The translations under genes and the position numbers were made by a program. The notes below the pieces were generated by a model that saw nothing but the letters and a program-made list of their open reading frames with translations, ran no database searches and was not told where the DNA came from. From Pachyseris speciosa (lineage: Eukaryota; Cnidaria; Anthozoa; Scleractinia; Pachyseridae): DNA of 64,000 bases. The DNA lies in the NCBI GenBank assembly GCA_016490735.1, contig JAEMWC010000367.1:351001-415000 (forward strand), written 5' to 3'. The number at the start of each line of letters is the position of its first letter. Positions within the stretch are counted from its first letter, which is position 1. Shown one piece after another: positions 1-11,308 of the stretch.

Positions 1-284
1 TTCGTATTAAATTATATTATTCTTTTGGTCACTTGTTACGGCACATTGGTCCATTTTTATTCTACTTTTATTGTCATCCCAGTACCGCTCCAGTATTGTT
101 CTGGTACAAGTTTACAAGTCTAACACCTTTATTATGGTCTATGATCTGTTGGCTTGAATTTTGATGCAAGGTAGTGACATCTATTTGTCCTTTCTTGGTT
201 GCCTTTGAATTTTAATAAATAAAATTTCAAAAGTCTATTTTTAAAATGAAAGTCTGTAACAACTATAATTTATTCAAGGCATGT

Positions 285-735
285 GTGGTGAATTTTCATG
301 ATTCCCACCTTATAAGCCCTAGAATCATGGAAAATTCATGACCCATGAAATCAGTAATGTAAACGAAATCTTTTTATATGCTATGAAAAGTATGTTTTCA
401 TGGGTCATTAAAGACATTGTTTCGAGTTTCATGGATTATTAATGGCCCATGAAATCGAAGACCACACCACCAGCCATTTTCATGGCCCACGAAAGTCCAA
501 ACACATGACTTTCATGGGTCGTGAAATATATCATGAGACGAGTTTCATGGCAAATTCATGGCCCATGAATATATCTCCTTATCAAATTCATGGGTCATGA
601 AATAAATGGCACATTTTCATGATGGAAAATTCATGGCCAAAAGAGAACCCATGACATTACATTATGCAGTTTTCATGGGCTATTAAATGGCTTTCGTGGG
701 GTATTCACAGAAAATTCATGGCATTTTCATAAAAC
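285..735. repeat. Cluster of CATG-centred palindromes
   Basis: About ten degenerate copies of a short palindrome of the form TTTCATGGGCCATGAAA lie in 450 bases, in both half-site orders and with variable spacing. No reading frame crosses it. It may be a decayed palindromic satellite or the inside of a MITE. Function unknown. Confidence 0.6.
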
Positions 736-795
736 TGTGGCTCATAGTGTAGCACGGATGGAGTCGGGAGCTTCAGCAGACACATCACATAAGTG

Positions 796-901
796 TCCAT
801 GTTTTAACCGCCAAAACTTTTAGTCTACGGCACACTATGGAACAATCCTTTCTACATGTACCTGTCAATCATTTAATGTCCAGTTGCAGTTTTACTCTTC
901 T
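796..901 (+). repeat. Dispersed repeat, copy 1 (other copy at 11309-11408)
   Basis: A stretch of about 105 bases beginning ATGTTTTAACCGCCAAAA and ending TTTTACTCTTC recurs at 11309-11408 with roughly 80% identity by eye. Both copies sit a short distance 5' of a related MITE (941-1171 and 11473-11689), so the repeat and the MITE may belong to one composite element. Confidence 0.6.
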
Positions 902-940
902 GTTACGAGCGTTTGGTGCTTAGTTTTCAATAAAGACTTA

Positions 941-1171
941 TGAAGGGCTTGGTGGAAAACTATGCTACAGTGTAAGTGGATTTTTGGGAGGTTTTTTTAT
1001 TTATTTTGCTCCAAAATTGCTGGTTTTTTGTATACATGGCTTGTTTTGATGTGGTAAACATTGTCCTGTATTCTTTTTTTGCTGCTTTGTGCTTAGGCTT
1101 CCAGAAAACACGGGCCAAAAAACGTGTTCACCTAAAAATCGACTGAGCATAGTTTTCCACCAAGCCCTTCA
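941..1171. mobile_element. MITE with 26-bp terminal inverted repeats
   Basis: The left end TGAAGGGCTTGGTGGAAAAC (941-960, continuing to 966) is the exact reverse complement of the right end at 1146-1171. The 231-bp interior has no coding capacity. Its internal text (ATTGTCCTGTATTC, CACCTAAAA) matches the MITEs at 7371 and 11473, so this is a diverged member of one family. Confidence 0.85.
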
Positions 1172-1695
1172 ATTGAACGTCTCATACAGTAGCTTTAGTG
1201 ATTGATCAGTCAGTCACCAGCATTTATCTGTGGTTTTAGCAGGGCGTAGTCTCCACAAGCAGAACACTATTCCTAAAGCCTGGCCTTGGGTCATGATAGT
1301 GAATCGCCGGTCGGTCAGTCGTGTCATAACTATGTGTTGTACAACTTCTAAAATGCAACTGAAATCCTTTATTGTGACTAATCACTATCAACAAGTCTCA
1401 GACGTAAATAATAGAAGAAAACTGGTTCAATTTTTGCCCAGATTAAAAAGATACCTTGTTCTGTCTTCATGGCATCGCATTTGCCTGCCTTAGTAATATC
1501 CAGTTATTCCTTGCTTAGCAGTCACTAAATGTGAAGTAAAAGTAGATTGTATAGAATTTATGGATGAGTAATTTTGGTTTCTAGTCTGTACTTATGTATC
1601 ATTTTTTATTAATGACCAAGTACAGTCAAGTTGCAGTTTTGGTGCTCTTTGAAAATATGCTGGTTCATGCATTTTGTTTCTTTTTCTGTTCACAG
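1172..1695. other. Intronic/intergenic DNA, nothing recognised
   Basis: A+T-rich sequence with only short chance reading frames. If the Ig exon at 1696 is preceded by a signal-peptide exon, I could not identify it here; it may lie left of the window. Confidence 0.5.
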
Positions 1696-1956
1696 AAATC
1701 GAAAATCTAGATGTCCTGGAAAATATACAGATCAGTACGGAAATTAGTAACAGTGAAACAATTTCCTGCTCCCTGAAAACAAATCCAACAAAGTATATCA
1801 AATGGTATGACAGTGTAGGACATCCAATATTAAATACAAGCAAGATTCAGGTTTCTGGTAGCACATTAACCATAAGCAATATCGATCTGACTGATGGAGG
1901 GGCCTACCAGTGTAGAGGGTTGTCTGACATGCGCCCTTACACCATTTATGTGAATG
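1696..1956 (+). CDS. Ig-domain exon 1 of a receptor tyrosine kinase-like gene
   Basis: This exon encodes one complete extracellular immunoglobulin domain of 87 codons. It opens after the acceptor TTTTTCTGTTCACAG and closes at G|GTAGGT, and is phase 1 at both ends, the classic symmetrical Ig-exon phase. The Ig signature is intact: Cys in ISCSL, the core Trp in IKWYD, and DGGAYQC carrying the second Cys. No lesion is seen. It is the first of several Ig exons in the same orientation that lead to a transmembrane exon (20479) and kinase exons (21420, 22190). That makes it part of the ectodomain of one receptor gene whose 5' end is probably outside the window. Grouping into one gene is inferred from order, strand and phase; the Ig call itself is read from the sequence. 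Confidence 0.75.
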
Positions 1957-3439
1957 GTAGGTTGGGGAATTTTCTTTTTCTTGTTAAGAGCCTGCATGAC
2001 TGTAATTTGTTAGGTATTATTCCCATCACTGAAGGTGTTATGTCGAGGGTATTTATGTGTCTTGTAATCAAAATAATGGTTAAATTATTTACAACAAATG
2101 CTCGACATGAAGCGAAACTAAAGAGGCTGACAACGTCAATCTGCATATTCACCCTCACCGATCAAAAGAATTTTTGTTCGAAAAACACTGGTGTGTTACT
2201 TCTATGGTCACCTTTTAGACAACTGAGGGCTAATGCTTTGATAAAACTAAGAACATTCATGAACATCTGCTCAGCAATAATTAAAAATTATGAGTAACGT
2301 TGGAGCACTATGCTGTGGCCTGCGCAGCAACTTTGCAATAGCGGGTGGGGGTGGGGGGTTGTAGAGGACTCACTTCGAGCGCGTTAGTGTGAGTCAACTA
2401 GTGGGATCTGGGGGCATGCTTCTCTAGGAAATTTTCAATTAAAGTCCTTTGTAGTGACTGGAAATGCGTTTAAAACTAACATGGTGTGGTGAAACTTATA
2501 TACTTTCAGCAACAAAAAGGCGGTGTTTTAAACAAGAATAATCAGTTATCGATAAAACATAAAATAGAAACAGAAACTTTTTCAACTGAGACTGATGAAG
2601 GATGAGCGAGTTAGTCGAAATATGTTGATTTTCTGTTGAAACCTAGGGGGGCTAAAGCCCTCTCAGCCCCTCCCCCTTCGCGGTCCTTGTATGTCTAAAT
2701 CTCAAGCAACTTTTCAAAAATTCTTGAAAGCACTATTTGAGTACTTTTTTTGCAATTTTTGAGCACTTTTTGGCGAATTTGACAGCGCAATCGGGACTTG
2801 CCTAGCTCCCTGTGACACTGCCTGAGAGTATCCTATAGTGATGAGCCATAATTTTAAGTGAGGCATGTGTTAATACTGTGGAGTTAACTGAGCCTCTTGA
2901 TAACATTCAGGATCATCTGTTCCATCATCACAATCATCATCGCCATGGCCAACCAAACATACTAATTCTAAATGAAATGGAATACAGGGGAGGGGGGAGT
3001 GTTGAAATTGATTAGCGTGCTGTATTGTGAAAATGTTAAGGGCTTGAGACCACTCGATAAAATCTTCGAATTGTGTACAGTGTAGGTGTTAACAATTAAT
3101 TAATCCGCAGTCAGAGGTTAAATTTGTGCACGCCTTCTGGCCTGTGCTGTTCTGCTGTTCTGCTGTTCTGCTGAATCTGAACACAACTGAGATCAAATGA
3201 TGTCAAAAGCAGCATTAATTATTTTGCATGAACATTTTTAGTCAAAATTTGTTTCACAGCAGTTATCAATATGGGGTGTGTGGGCAGTGGTTTACTGACA
3301 ATTACAGTTTATTAAAAGTTCTAAAATATAAATGACATTCAACAAACAATCTGTTGTAACACGGCTCTTAAAGTTGAACACCTACGAAACATTTCTTTGA
3401 CTTTTAACTGAAACCATGTTATCTAATTACCTTTAACAG
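1957..3439. other. Intron between Ig exons 1 and 2
   Basis: Non-coding, A+T-rich. It contains a G-rich stretch near 2340-2360 and, at 2586-2622, a phrase CTGATGAAGG...AGTCGAAAT resembling the ends of Penelope-like elements. The latter is too degenerate to call as a hammerhead. Otherwise nothing recognised. Confidence 0.5.
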
Positions 3440-3724
3440 CGGAGTTTACGAAGACACCAGGGAACAAACCCTTGTAAGTGGGAAGCCTGGCATCATAAAC
3501 TGTAGTGCCCAAGGAGCACCTGATCCACAGTTGGAGAAATGGAGCAGAGAAGATGGAAAACTGCTTGGCAAGAGAAGATTCACAAGGCTCTCCAACTGGA
3601 GCTTGTATATTGATCCAGTTCACCCAGAGGATGGAGGGAGATACAGATGTCACATCAAACAGAGTAAAGGAGATAGATCAACCACAAGCAAACATAAGGC
3701 CATTGATGTTTCCGTTATAGATGA
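3440..3724 (+). CDS. Ig-domain exon 2 of the receptor tyrosine kinase-like gene
   Basis: Translation gives a second complete Ig domain: Cys in IINCSAQG, Trp in LEKWSRED, then DGGRYRC. The acceptor is taken at CCTTTAACAG (3439) and the donor at GA|GTAAAG (3724); the frame meets a TAA at 3726 if the donor is not used. As placed, the exon is phase 2 at both ends, unlike the phase-1 exons 1 and 3. An alternative acceptor at 3443-3444 would restore phase 1 at the 5' side, but no phase-1 donor is visible. So either an intermediate exon is missing, the splice sites are misplaced, or this exon no longer splices correctly. The Ig assignment is secure; the boundaries are not. Confidence 0.65.
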
Positions 3725-3821
3725 GTAAAGTAAAAACAACGGAAGAGGTAGCAAGTTGCTCAAGAGGTTACAACAGCGCTACAAATCTACTTTGGCAGTG
3801 ATTTGAAATTTAGCACTACTA
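3725..3821. other. Start of a long intron
   Basis: Short non-coding spacer between Ig exon 2 and the foldback element at 3822. Confidence 0.5.
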
Positions 3822-4890
3822 TTAAGGTGGTCCTCGGGTATTTATGGGGTTGTGTGGTCCCTTAACTTTTTAAATTACATTTTTGAAAAGGAAAACGTGG
3901 ACTGGTTTCTTAGCAATTTTAGCCTCCGAAAGAAAAATCCTTGAATAATGTAATAATTTAGATTTTATAGCGATCAGAATCGAATTCTTTTTGTAGTAAA
4001 AGGTTTTCTAAGACCTTCTTTTTCAAGAAAATGCAATTATTTCTTATTTGACATGATGAATTTTTTTACAAAACACACCAAAGAGGCTAAAAAACAGCGA
4101 AGGTTTACTCACAGCGCGTTACATGAGAATCCAAACCGTAGATTTGCCAATTCATCGACTTGTTAATTTTGCCCTCAAAACTGCTCTCCTCTCACGTTTG
4201 ACTCCATTGTTGTCTAAATGTGGGAGATATACTTACCCAGAACCCATCATTTTTAAGGGTGACATCATTTACATCACTTTGCAAGGACCTTTGTAATATC
4301 CTGGTCTATGCACTATTCGAAAAGAATGCAAAACAAATCGAGGAGTTTTGAGTTTTTTGAAATAATATGATTTGTTGGCTTTTGTCCAACAAGCAGTCAA
4401 AAAACCACACATCTTTATCAATTGCTAACATTTGATGTAAGTCTTCGATCTTTTAGGCTCTTATACATAAGGTGTAAATGACGTCAGCCTTACAAATGGT
4501 AGGTTTTGGGTAAGTATATCTCCCACATTATTTTAGACGACAATTAAGTCAGACGTGAGAGAAGAGCAGTTATGAGGGCAAAATTAACAACTTGACGATT
4601 TGGCAAATCTACGGTTTGGATTCTGATGTAACTCGCTGTGAGTAAACCTTCGCTGTTTTTTAGCCTCTTTGATGTGTTTGTAAAAAAAAATTCACTGTGT
4701 CAAATAAGAAATCATTGCATTTTCTTGAAAAAGAGGGTCTTAGAAACCATAAAATCTAAATTATTATATTATTCAAGGATTCTTATTTCGGAGGCTGAAA
4801 TTTATAAGAAATCGGTCCATGTTTTCCCTTTCAAAAACGCAATTGAAAAAGGGACCACACGACCCCATAAATATCCGCGGGCCACCTTAA
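3822..4890. mobile_element. Foldback transposable element, about 1.07 kb, with about 400-bp arms
   Basis: The left end TTAAGGTGGTCC and the right end CCGCGGGCCACCTTAA are inverted, and complementarity continues inward. GGTATTTATGGGG pairs with CCCCATAAATATCC, and the inner pair GGGAGATATACTTACCC (about 4222) pairs with GGGTAAGTATATCTCCC (about 4508). The arms total about 400 bp each with a spacer of roughly 250 bp. No transposase is encoded; frames inside are chance. It lies in the intron after Ig exon 2 and is a non-autonomous DNA element of foldback/MITE type. Confidence 0.8.
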
Positions 4891-5390
4891 GCAGCCGTTG
4901 TCTATTAGAAGTAAATTTCTTGAATATTATTTCATAAAACCTATGAGAGAGAAAGACCCAAAAGTATCACTTTTTCTCATTTGTCGCTAAATTTGACATT
5001 GAAAAAGGGTTAACCATTTATTTTAGCAACTGTAATTCTCAGAAGGCTTGACTTCCTGTTGAAACAATAACGGGTGCTTGTAATGTCAGCTGGGAAACAC
5101 AACCATTGTGCAATTGAGAAATCTCACTATAATTATTTATGGTGGCTTATGCTACTAGTGACTTAGTTCACAGGAGATTCGTTCCGACGAAAACAGTGAA
5201 AATGAATGCAATTTACAAGTACGATTGTGATATCACTGTGATATTGTTAGAACGTCGGAAACCGCTATGCATGTTGGGCCTCGTCTCTATTGTCTTGAAC
5301 CACGTAGAGTTCATCATCTGGCGCTCGAAAGTAACAAGAAACAGACTGAGTTTATTGATCACATTTGTAAACACAACAGAAATTTACAGA
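4891..5390. other. Intron, nothing recognised
   Basis: Non-coding A+T-rich sequence with short chance frames and no recognisable repeat partner in the window. Confidence 0.4.
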
Positions 5391-6280
5391 GAAATATGAG
5401 AAGGCAAAACTTCTAGAATAAATAGCATGAACTGCTTACAAAACGGAACAATTTGTTCGATCTCATATTGAAAGCGCAACGTGTTTAGATACTAGTTTCA
5501 GCAAAATTGGAAGCATAGATTTAAGTTTCGCACTTCCCAGCAAAAAAGTACGAACAATATATAATTTACCTTCGTCTTCCATACAAATATCTATAAAAAC
5601 GACCAACGCGCTCCAAAATGCCATTTTTTGTTACTTCCTGGCAACAACAAAATTAGGAAATTCGCATTTGTTCAGTCCGAGGCTTCAAGAACACATTCGT
5701 CTCTTTCACATTTCAGTGTTTTCGTCCTCTGAAAATGCATCCTAGTCCTTCTCATCTCATCATAACAAAGGTAAAATTTCGGCTCGTAATACAAACACAC
5801 CGTAGCGTGACGACTTTAATCATTCGAGGATGCCTGTGTGTTAAAATACTGTCTTTGCTTCACAGCATCTTTGTTTATTTTCTCGCCACCATCCTGCTCT
5901 AATAATTTGGTGTAGGACTAAGAAAAATAAGAGAAATATGAGAAGGCAAAACTTCTACAACAAATAGCACGAGCTGCTACAAAGCTGAACATTTTATTCG
6001 ATCTCATATTGAAAGTGCAACGTGTTTAGATACTAGTTTCGGCAAAATTGAATTCATAGATTTAAGTTTCGCACTTCCCAGCAAAAAAGTACAAACAATA
6101 TAATTCACCTTCGTCTTCCATACAAATGTCTATAAAACCGACCATCGCGCTACAAAATGCCACATTTTGTGGTTCATGACGAGGATCCTTAAATGTTAAA
6201 ATAGTATCTTCGCTTCACGACATCTTTGTTCCTTTTTCGTCGCCATCTTGCTCTAATAATTTGGTGTAGGACAAAGCACT
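5391..6280. repeat. Imperfect tandem duplication (about 540-bp unit)
   Basis: The text starting GAGAAATATGAGAAGGCAAA at about 5391 restarts at 5931. It stays alignable through GTGTTTAGATACTAGTTTC and CTTCGTCTTCCATACAAAT, and the unit 3' parts (TCTAATAATTTGGTGTAGGA) occur at about 5898 and 6254. The second unit is shorter. No frame is conserved between the copies. Confidence 0.75.
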
Positions 6281-6489
6281 AGTTTATTCTTTTAGCACAG
6301 GACAAATGATTGGTCCTATGGACAAAATAAGTGATGATATAAGAAAATCCATTATTGACGAAATAAACATACATGTACATGGTGAAGAAAGGAGTGTAAA
6401 TGATGTATACAATAAATCACATATGAACTGCGGAAATGAAATCAAATGAAGAATGATCCTTGTTGTCGTGAATGCAATTTATGCAATTG

Positions 6490-6610
6490 CGTAAAGAAGC
6501 CTGAAAAAAATTCAGGACTTCAAAGTGATTTTAACCGGTGACCTCGCGATACCGGTGCGATGCTCCAACCAACTGAGCTATGAAGCCACTGACATTGGGA
6601 GCAGGTCAAT
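6490..6610 (-). mobile_element. tRNA-derived SINE unit, reverse orientation
   Basis: Read on the minus strand it gives GGCTTCATAGCTCAGTTGG (pol III A-box-like) followed by GGAGCATCGCACCGGTATCG, a weak B-box region, and CCTGAATTTTTTTCAGGC. The same head and tail occur in the copies at 12.4-13.1 kb. The B box is degenerate, so this is not a functional tRNA gene. Confidence 0.65.
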
Positions 6611-7099
6611 TATGCATTCATATGTTCCCGTGAAAGATATGAGTGTAAATGATATGTGAAATAAGTCATAAATGAACTGCGGAAATGAAATCATATATGA
6701 TTTATTTCATATATCATTTACACTCAGTTTGTTGTGCCTTTTCGCTTTTGATAGTCTGTTTACGCACTCAAAACTCAAACTACCTAGACAGCTGTGTGTT
6801 GAACTGTGGCTGAATAGTCAGTTAAGCACTCGGAAGCAAATCCTTCTTCTTTTTAAAGCCCTTTTCTTGCATACAGGGGTTCTTAAAGCAGTCCAGGGTA
6901 AAGTGAGCACTATAAATTATCAAGTGTTTGGTCGGTTATGCAAAATCGGGTTGTTTTACTTGAACAAATTAAGTTATTCCACCAGCCTTACATTCAAATC
7001 ATTGGCAAACTTAGACATAGAGTGCCCAGTAATTCTACGAGTTGCTAGAATACTGTAAATTGCAAAGAAATAGCGTACTAAACCTGGTTCGGGCTTTAT

Positions 7100-7330
7100 T
7101 TTCACTATAACTGCTAAAGTATTGTGCATAACTGCAATGATCTTCCCATATTCACTCTTTAATCCGCAGTTCAAATATAGGATTTTCATACATGTATATT
7201 CAACACTCATGGGTATGTTATGAACCAACGCAATGGTCAGCTCCCAGTTGGCTTGTTACCTCAGTTGCTAGAGCACTGCACCGGGATTAAAGTTTTTTTT
7301 TGCAGGCTTTATTTTTAGTATACTGCTTAA
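7100..7330 (+). mobile_element. tRNA-derived SINE unit, partly deleted
   Basis: The constant 5' flank shared with other copies (ATAACTGC..., TTAATCCGCAGTTCAAATAT, ATGGGTATGTTATGAACCAA) is followed by GGCTTGTTACCTCAGTTG and CTAGAGCACTGCACCGG, then a truncated B box and GCAGGCTTTATTTT. The region that would hold the B box is deleted. Confidence 0.6.
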
Positions 7331-7370
7331 CAGCAAATGTCAGAATATTTTGAGAATCTCAAATCACAAT

Positions 7371-7589
7371 TGAAGGGCTGGGGGAATAAACTGCCTATGT
7401 GGAATTTTCGGCCGTTTTTTGTTTCGCTTGGATTTGTCCAAATTTTTGCATGTGAACTGCATTTTGATTCAAAAACATTGTCCCGTATTTTTTTTTTCAC
7501 CGATTGCGTTTTCGAGAAATAACGTATGCAAAAAAAAAAAAAAAAACACCTAAATCTCTACATAGGCAGTTTATGCCCTCAGCCCTTCA
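7371..7589. mobile_element. MITE, same family as 11473-11689
   Basis: Ends TGAAGGGCTGGGGGAATAAA and its near-perfect inverse GCAGTTTATGCCCTCAGCCC+TTCA define a 219-bp element. The TIR region continues through CTGCCTATGT / ACATAGGCAG. The interior carries CGGCCGTTTTTTGTTTCGC and poly-A/poly-T runs. No coding capacity. Confidence 0.85.
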
Positions 7590-7904
7590 TATGGTGGGGT
7601 ATGCTAATTAACATTCATGAAAACAACGCCCAAGGGTATTCTTTGAGTGAAAAACTAAGCGCCAAATGCTCGTAACCGATTTAAGAGAACACAGAACGTT
7701 TCTGTTCAGTTAGACGTAATGCGCAATGTGTCGTTTTTGCATAATCATAACACTCGACAAACTCGCTTGGCACGAAAAAGTACACAATATTCGTGGTTGA
7801 CTTAAGAAAACAGCACACAGTGGCCTTGGTTAACCTCAAGTCAGCGCGCAAAGATTTTGTCCGACCTGAAAACAGCACTCACTCCGAAGAGATTCAGGGT
7901 TATT

Positions 7905-8000
7905 GTTGGGTTTAGGTTGGATTAACATTAGGGTTAGAGCTTCGGCTAGGGCTACGGATAGGGTTAGGTGTTAATGTTAACGTTAACGCTAGCGTTAAAG
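7905..8000 (+). repeat. Degenerate telomere-like / TTAACG repeat
   Basis: Scattered TTAGGGTTAG-like and GTTAACGTTAACG units over about 90 bases. They are too irregular for an interstitial telomere with array structure and are probably a simple repeat. Confidence 0.4.
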
Positions 8001-8307
8001 TTAGAGAAAGCGCGGTTGTTTGAGTCCGAATCAGCTTAACTGAAGGGTTCGTCCGAGTCGAAAACAGCGCCTAGTTGCCTTGGTTGACTCTAAGTTCTTT
8101 CGGAAAGGCTTTGGCCGATATAACACAGCGCTAAAGTCGGTTCTTTGTCTTAAATACAGCGTACATCTTAAATCCAGCGTACAAAAACCTCGGTTGATTC
8201 TAAATCAGTGCGCGCTTGCCGATGGCTGAAAAATCACATAAAATATTAAAGACAGCTGTTTTGACCCGAAGAAACTTTTTGGCAAGACAACTCCTATTGG
8301 TGACCTA

Positions 8308-9761
8308 CAGGGTGTTTCAAAAGTTCGTTCCGATTTGGAGTTGTTAATTTTTTAAACAAATCAATTGTTTCTTAGAACTTTATCAATACATTGAGGTAGA
8401 GAATTTATTAAAATAGTTGCCAATAGCAATTTTAATTAGCTACTAGATGCCTTTCTTTCGATTTTCGCGCCAAGTGTGCATACGCGCTTTTTCCAGCCAT
8501 TTTTTTTTCGCGCCCTTTGTGTCCCGAATTTGTTGTTATTCTCTGATTGTTTTCCTGACCTTTCTGTTTTCTCTGTTACGAAAATGAAGTCAGACATTGT
8601 TTATGCTAGAGCTCAAGCAGCCATACTACGATCATCTGGGCATTCAGTCAAAGAAATTGCTAAATTTTTTTTAACAAGACAGTACGTTGGGTGAACAAAT
8701 GGTCGAAAAGAGAGTGCTTCGAAGACAAACCAAGAAGCGGACGACCGTATGTTTTGACCAATGCTGCTCGAAAATCTATCGAGAAAGCGAAGTACAAACG
8801 GAACAATTCAACAAGGAAGATTGCCAAGAATCTTCAGCAGAAAAATATCGAAGTTTCGAGCATAACGGTGTGGAGATACATGACCAGGAAAGGATGGAAA
8901 GCTTTCAAGCGAAAGAAAATACCTTTGCTGAGCGAAAAGCAAAGGAAAGCCCGTTTGAGATTCGCCAAGAAACACGCGAAGCTGACAGCAGAAGATTGGG
9001 ACAACTTTTTATTTACAGATGAGTGTCCTAAATATCTTTTTCAGTACCCTAATGCAAAAAACGACATTGTTTGGGGCTCGCAGGAATGTGATGTTCCTCC
9101 AGCTTTCCAAGTGAAGCAAAGTGCGAAGGTAATGGTGTGGGGTGGTATGACAGGTCGTGGGCTAACAAAGTTACACATGCTACCCACAGGCCAAACCTTA
9201 ACTTCTGAGTACTACATCAACCAAATCCTTGAGAAAGAAGTGAAACCCTTGACATCAAGTCGTCAGGTGAGAGGTGGCCCGAGAGAGAGAGGAAATTGTT
9301 TAGCTCAAAGAAAGAGATGACATTCGTTCAGGATGGAGCACTGGCTCACACTTCAAAGGCAACTCAGACATGGTGTCAAAAGAATTTGCCAAACTTTATA
9401 GCCAAGGATGGCTGGCCAGCGAACTCTCCTGATCTCAATCCCATTGAGAACATCTGGAGTATTATTGACGAGACAACGTACAAAGATCCAGCTCCCACAA
9501 CGATGAAAGAGCTGAAAAGGCGACTACGCTTTGCATGGAAAAATTTGACTCTTGACACGTTAAAGGAACTCGCACATTCTATGCCCAGGCGCTTAGAAAA
9601 TGTCATTAAAAATAAAGGCGGGCATTCTGGTTACTAATAATTGAAATGATCGAATGAAAAATAGGCAAACAATAATATGCCTTATTTTTTTAAATGTTAC
9701 GTTTAATAAATAATGAAACGTTAGAAAAAAACAAATGGGAACGAACTTTTGAAACACCCTG
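8308..9761 (+). mobile_element. Tc1/mariner (IS630 superfamily) DNA transposon, DD37E type
   Basis: A complete 1454-bp element. The 24-bp terminal inverted repeats are perfect: the left begins CAGGGTGTTTCAAAAGTTCG (8308) and the right ends with its complement at 9761. A TA dinucleotide on each side (8306-8307, 9762-9763) is the expected TA target duplication. It carries one transposase gene broken by two frameshifts, so it is a recent but dead copy that could still be mobilised in trans. It sits in the long intron between Ig exons 2 and 3 of the receptor gene. Confidence 0.92.
8584..9637 (+). pseudogene. Mariner-like transposase, two frameshifts
   Basis: The family product cuts and pastes the element through a DDE/D catalytic triad. 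Start at ATG 8584 (MKSDIVYARAQAA). An N-terminal helix-turn-helix region follows (SVKEIAKFF, then RSGRPYVLTN in the next frame; SSITVWRYMTRKG). The catalytic domain has FLFTDE (first Asp), MTFVQDGALAHT (second Asp) and NSPDLNPIENIW (Glu). There are 37 residues between the second Asp and the Glu, hence DD37E. The first frameshift falls in a run of T at about 8665-8672. The second falls around 9260-9275, before a GAGAGAGA tract. All three catalytic residues survive, and total length (about 345 codons) is normal for the family. Both lesions are single-base indels near simple repeats, so recent decay or assembly error is possible. Confidence 0.88.
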
Positions 9762-9763
9762 TA

Positions 9764-10239
9764 CACCAAAAATTTGAGTTAATCAGATGTTCTAGGACAA
9801 AAATTAAGAGTCCTAAGAGTACGCTGTTTTCCGTCGTGTTTCGTTTACTCAGAACGTTGTGTTGCGTAGTAAATTAAAACTTGCGCGTGGTTTCGGCAGT
9901 TGAAACGTTTTTGATGGATTCATTTTCATCGTCAAGTGGAGAACAATAGAATGAAAATCTTATAAAAATTAACGTAAATGACGACAGTGAAATAATTTGA
10001 CAGAAATACTTAACTCTTTTCTGAAATTAACTTGGCTCCAAAACGTAAGAAAAAGTTGCATGAAATTGAATCCCTTTATCACGCGTGATGGATTGTCTCA
10101 TCACAATGACTGTAGTCGCGCACAAATGTTTATCTCGCGTGATAATGCTTTTTGCTGTAGTTTATTAGCCTCCATAGAAGCAAAAAACCGAGGCGATCAA
10201 CGCAAAAGTGATTTATATGTTAAAATTCGGCAGCGTGTT
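9764..10239. other. Intron, nothing coding
   Basis: Non-coding. At 9885-9935 the minus strand contains a GACGATGAAAATG...CCGAAACC phrase like the end of a Penelope element, but no supported ribozyme. Confidence 0.4.
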
Positions 10240-10445
10240 TACCAAATACATGTATTCATTCTCACTTGTTCATCAGTCACGGGTGTGTTACGAACCAACA
10301 AGCGCAGATGTTAGAGCAATTCACCAGATTCGCAGAGGTTGTGGGTTCGAATCCTGTACAAGCGGTTTTTTTTTTTGTTTTGTTTTTGTTTATTTTTTTG
10401 TTTCACTACTGCTTAAGTTGTGTTCATAACTGCGGCAATCATTCA
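10240..10445 (+). mobile_element. tRNA-derived SINE unit
   Basis: Shows the shared flank (ATTCTCACTTG, GTGTTACGAACCAACAAG), a weakened A box and a good B box GTGGGTTCGAATCCTGTACA, then a T-rich tail and TTTCACTACTGCTTAAGT. The acceptor stem and A box do not fold as a tRNA. Confidence 0.65.
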
Positions 10446-11308
10446 CGTTATCATCCGTTGTTTACATACATCTGATTCACACAGACGAATTGCGACGAGT
10501 ACCGCTTAATATTGCTTTGAATGTTTGCCGTGCGCGCCAATGCAACTTTTCCATGGATTGTGTTCAAGATACTCATCGAAAACAGGCGGAATTCACTTCG
10601 TACCGAATGAATTCTCGGTAGCGTTTCCGAAGTCTTAGGATTGGTTTCGACCAACTATTTCACGGCTAACAGTAAAAGCAAGCTGGGGTTTCATGTCATG
10701 AGTGGTTTCAAAAAATGCGCTCTTCAAAATTAATAAACAATGGAAACCTCGGTGCAGCAGCTAGACAGTTTTCGAAGTTATTTTATTAGGTAGAGTTTTT
10801 ACTGAAAACAAGTAATAATCTGCCCCAACCCACCGCCTCCCGCGAGAATTTTTGACTTCAGACAGCGCCTCTTTGACCGCAATGAATTCTGGGATCATTG
10901 TCTGCTCCAAGCGCGAAAAACAAGACTCTTCAAACATAGAGTTTTCGCCTAAAACTCCAAAAACCACTCTCGCTTTCCCAGCTTTCATCACGGCAACCTT
11001 TGAGAAATGGACCAAGACTAGCAACGACGCGCCACTTTTGAGACGAGAGTTGTTTTCAGACTTTTTCCGCCTGGCTTCTACTTTGTACTCCAAAACCCGA
11101 CAGTCAACTTAAGCTTATATCTCATCGTGATTTGATAAGCGCAGAGAAAACGCTAACTAAATTCTTTCTGAAGCGTTTAAAACTTGCGGATCGCCAGACT
11201 TTTAATGATGTCTTTCGATCACCAGGCGGGAAGGCAAACCGATAATGCAGTTAATAAGTAGCTATCCACAGCTCCAGCACTCACGTAAGTTTCGTATCCG
11301 ATGAGCTT
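10446..11308. other. Intron, nothing recognised
   Basis: Two overlapping opposite-strand frames of about 86-110 codons (10761-11112) have no recognisable domain, and neither shows a convincing coding signature. Confidence 0.4.

Noticed and set aside
1674..2297. A 207-codon single-exon gene including the Ig domain
   Set aside because: The Ig domain ends at a good donor at 1956, and the rest of the frame is intron-like with no domain.
2586..2622. CTGATGAAGG...AGTCGAAAT as a hammerhead ribozyme
   Set aside because: No stem II closes between the boxes and the cleavage position would be G. It only resembles a Penelope terminus.
10761..11112. Overlapping opposite-strand frames of 86-110 codons
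   Set aside because: No recognisable domain and mirror-image openness on both strands suggests composition rather than coding.
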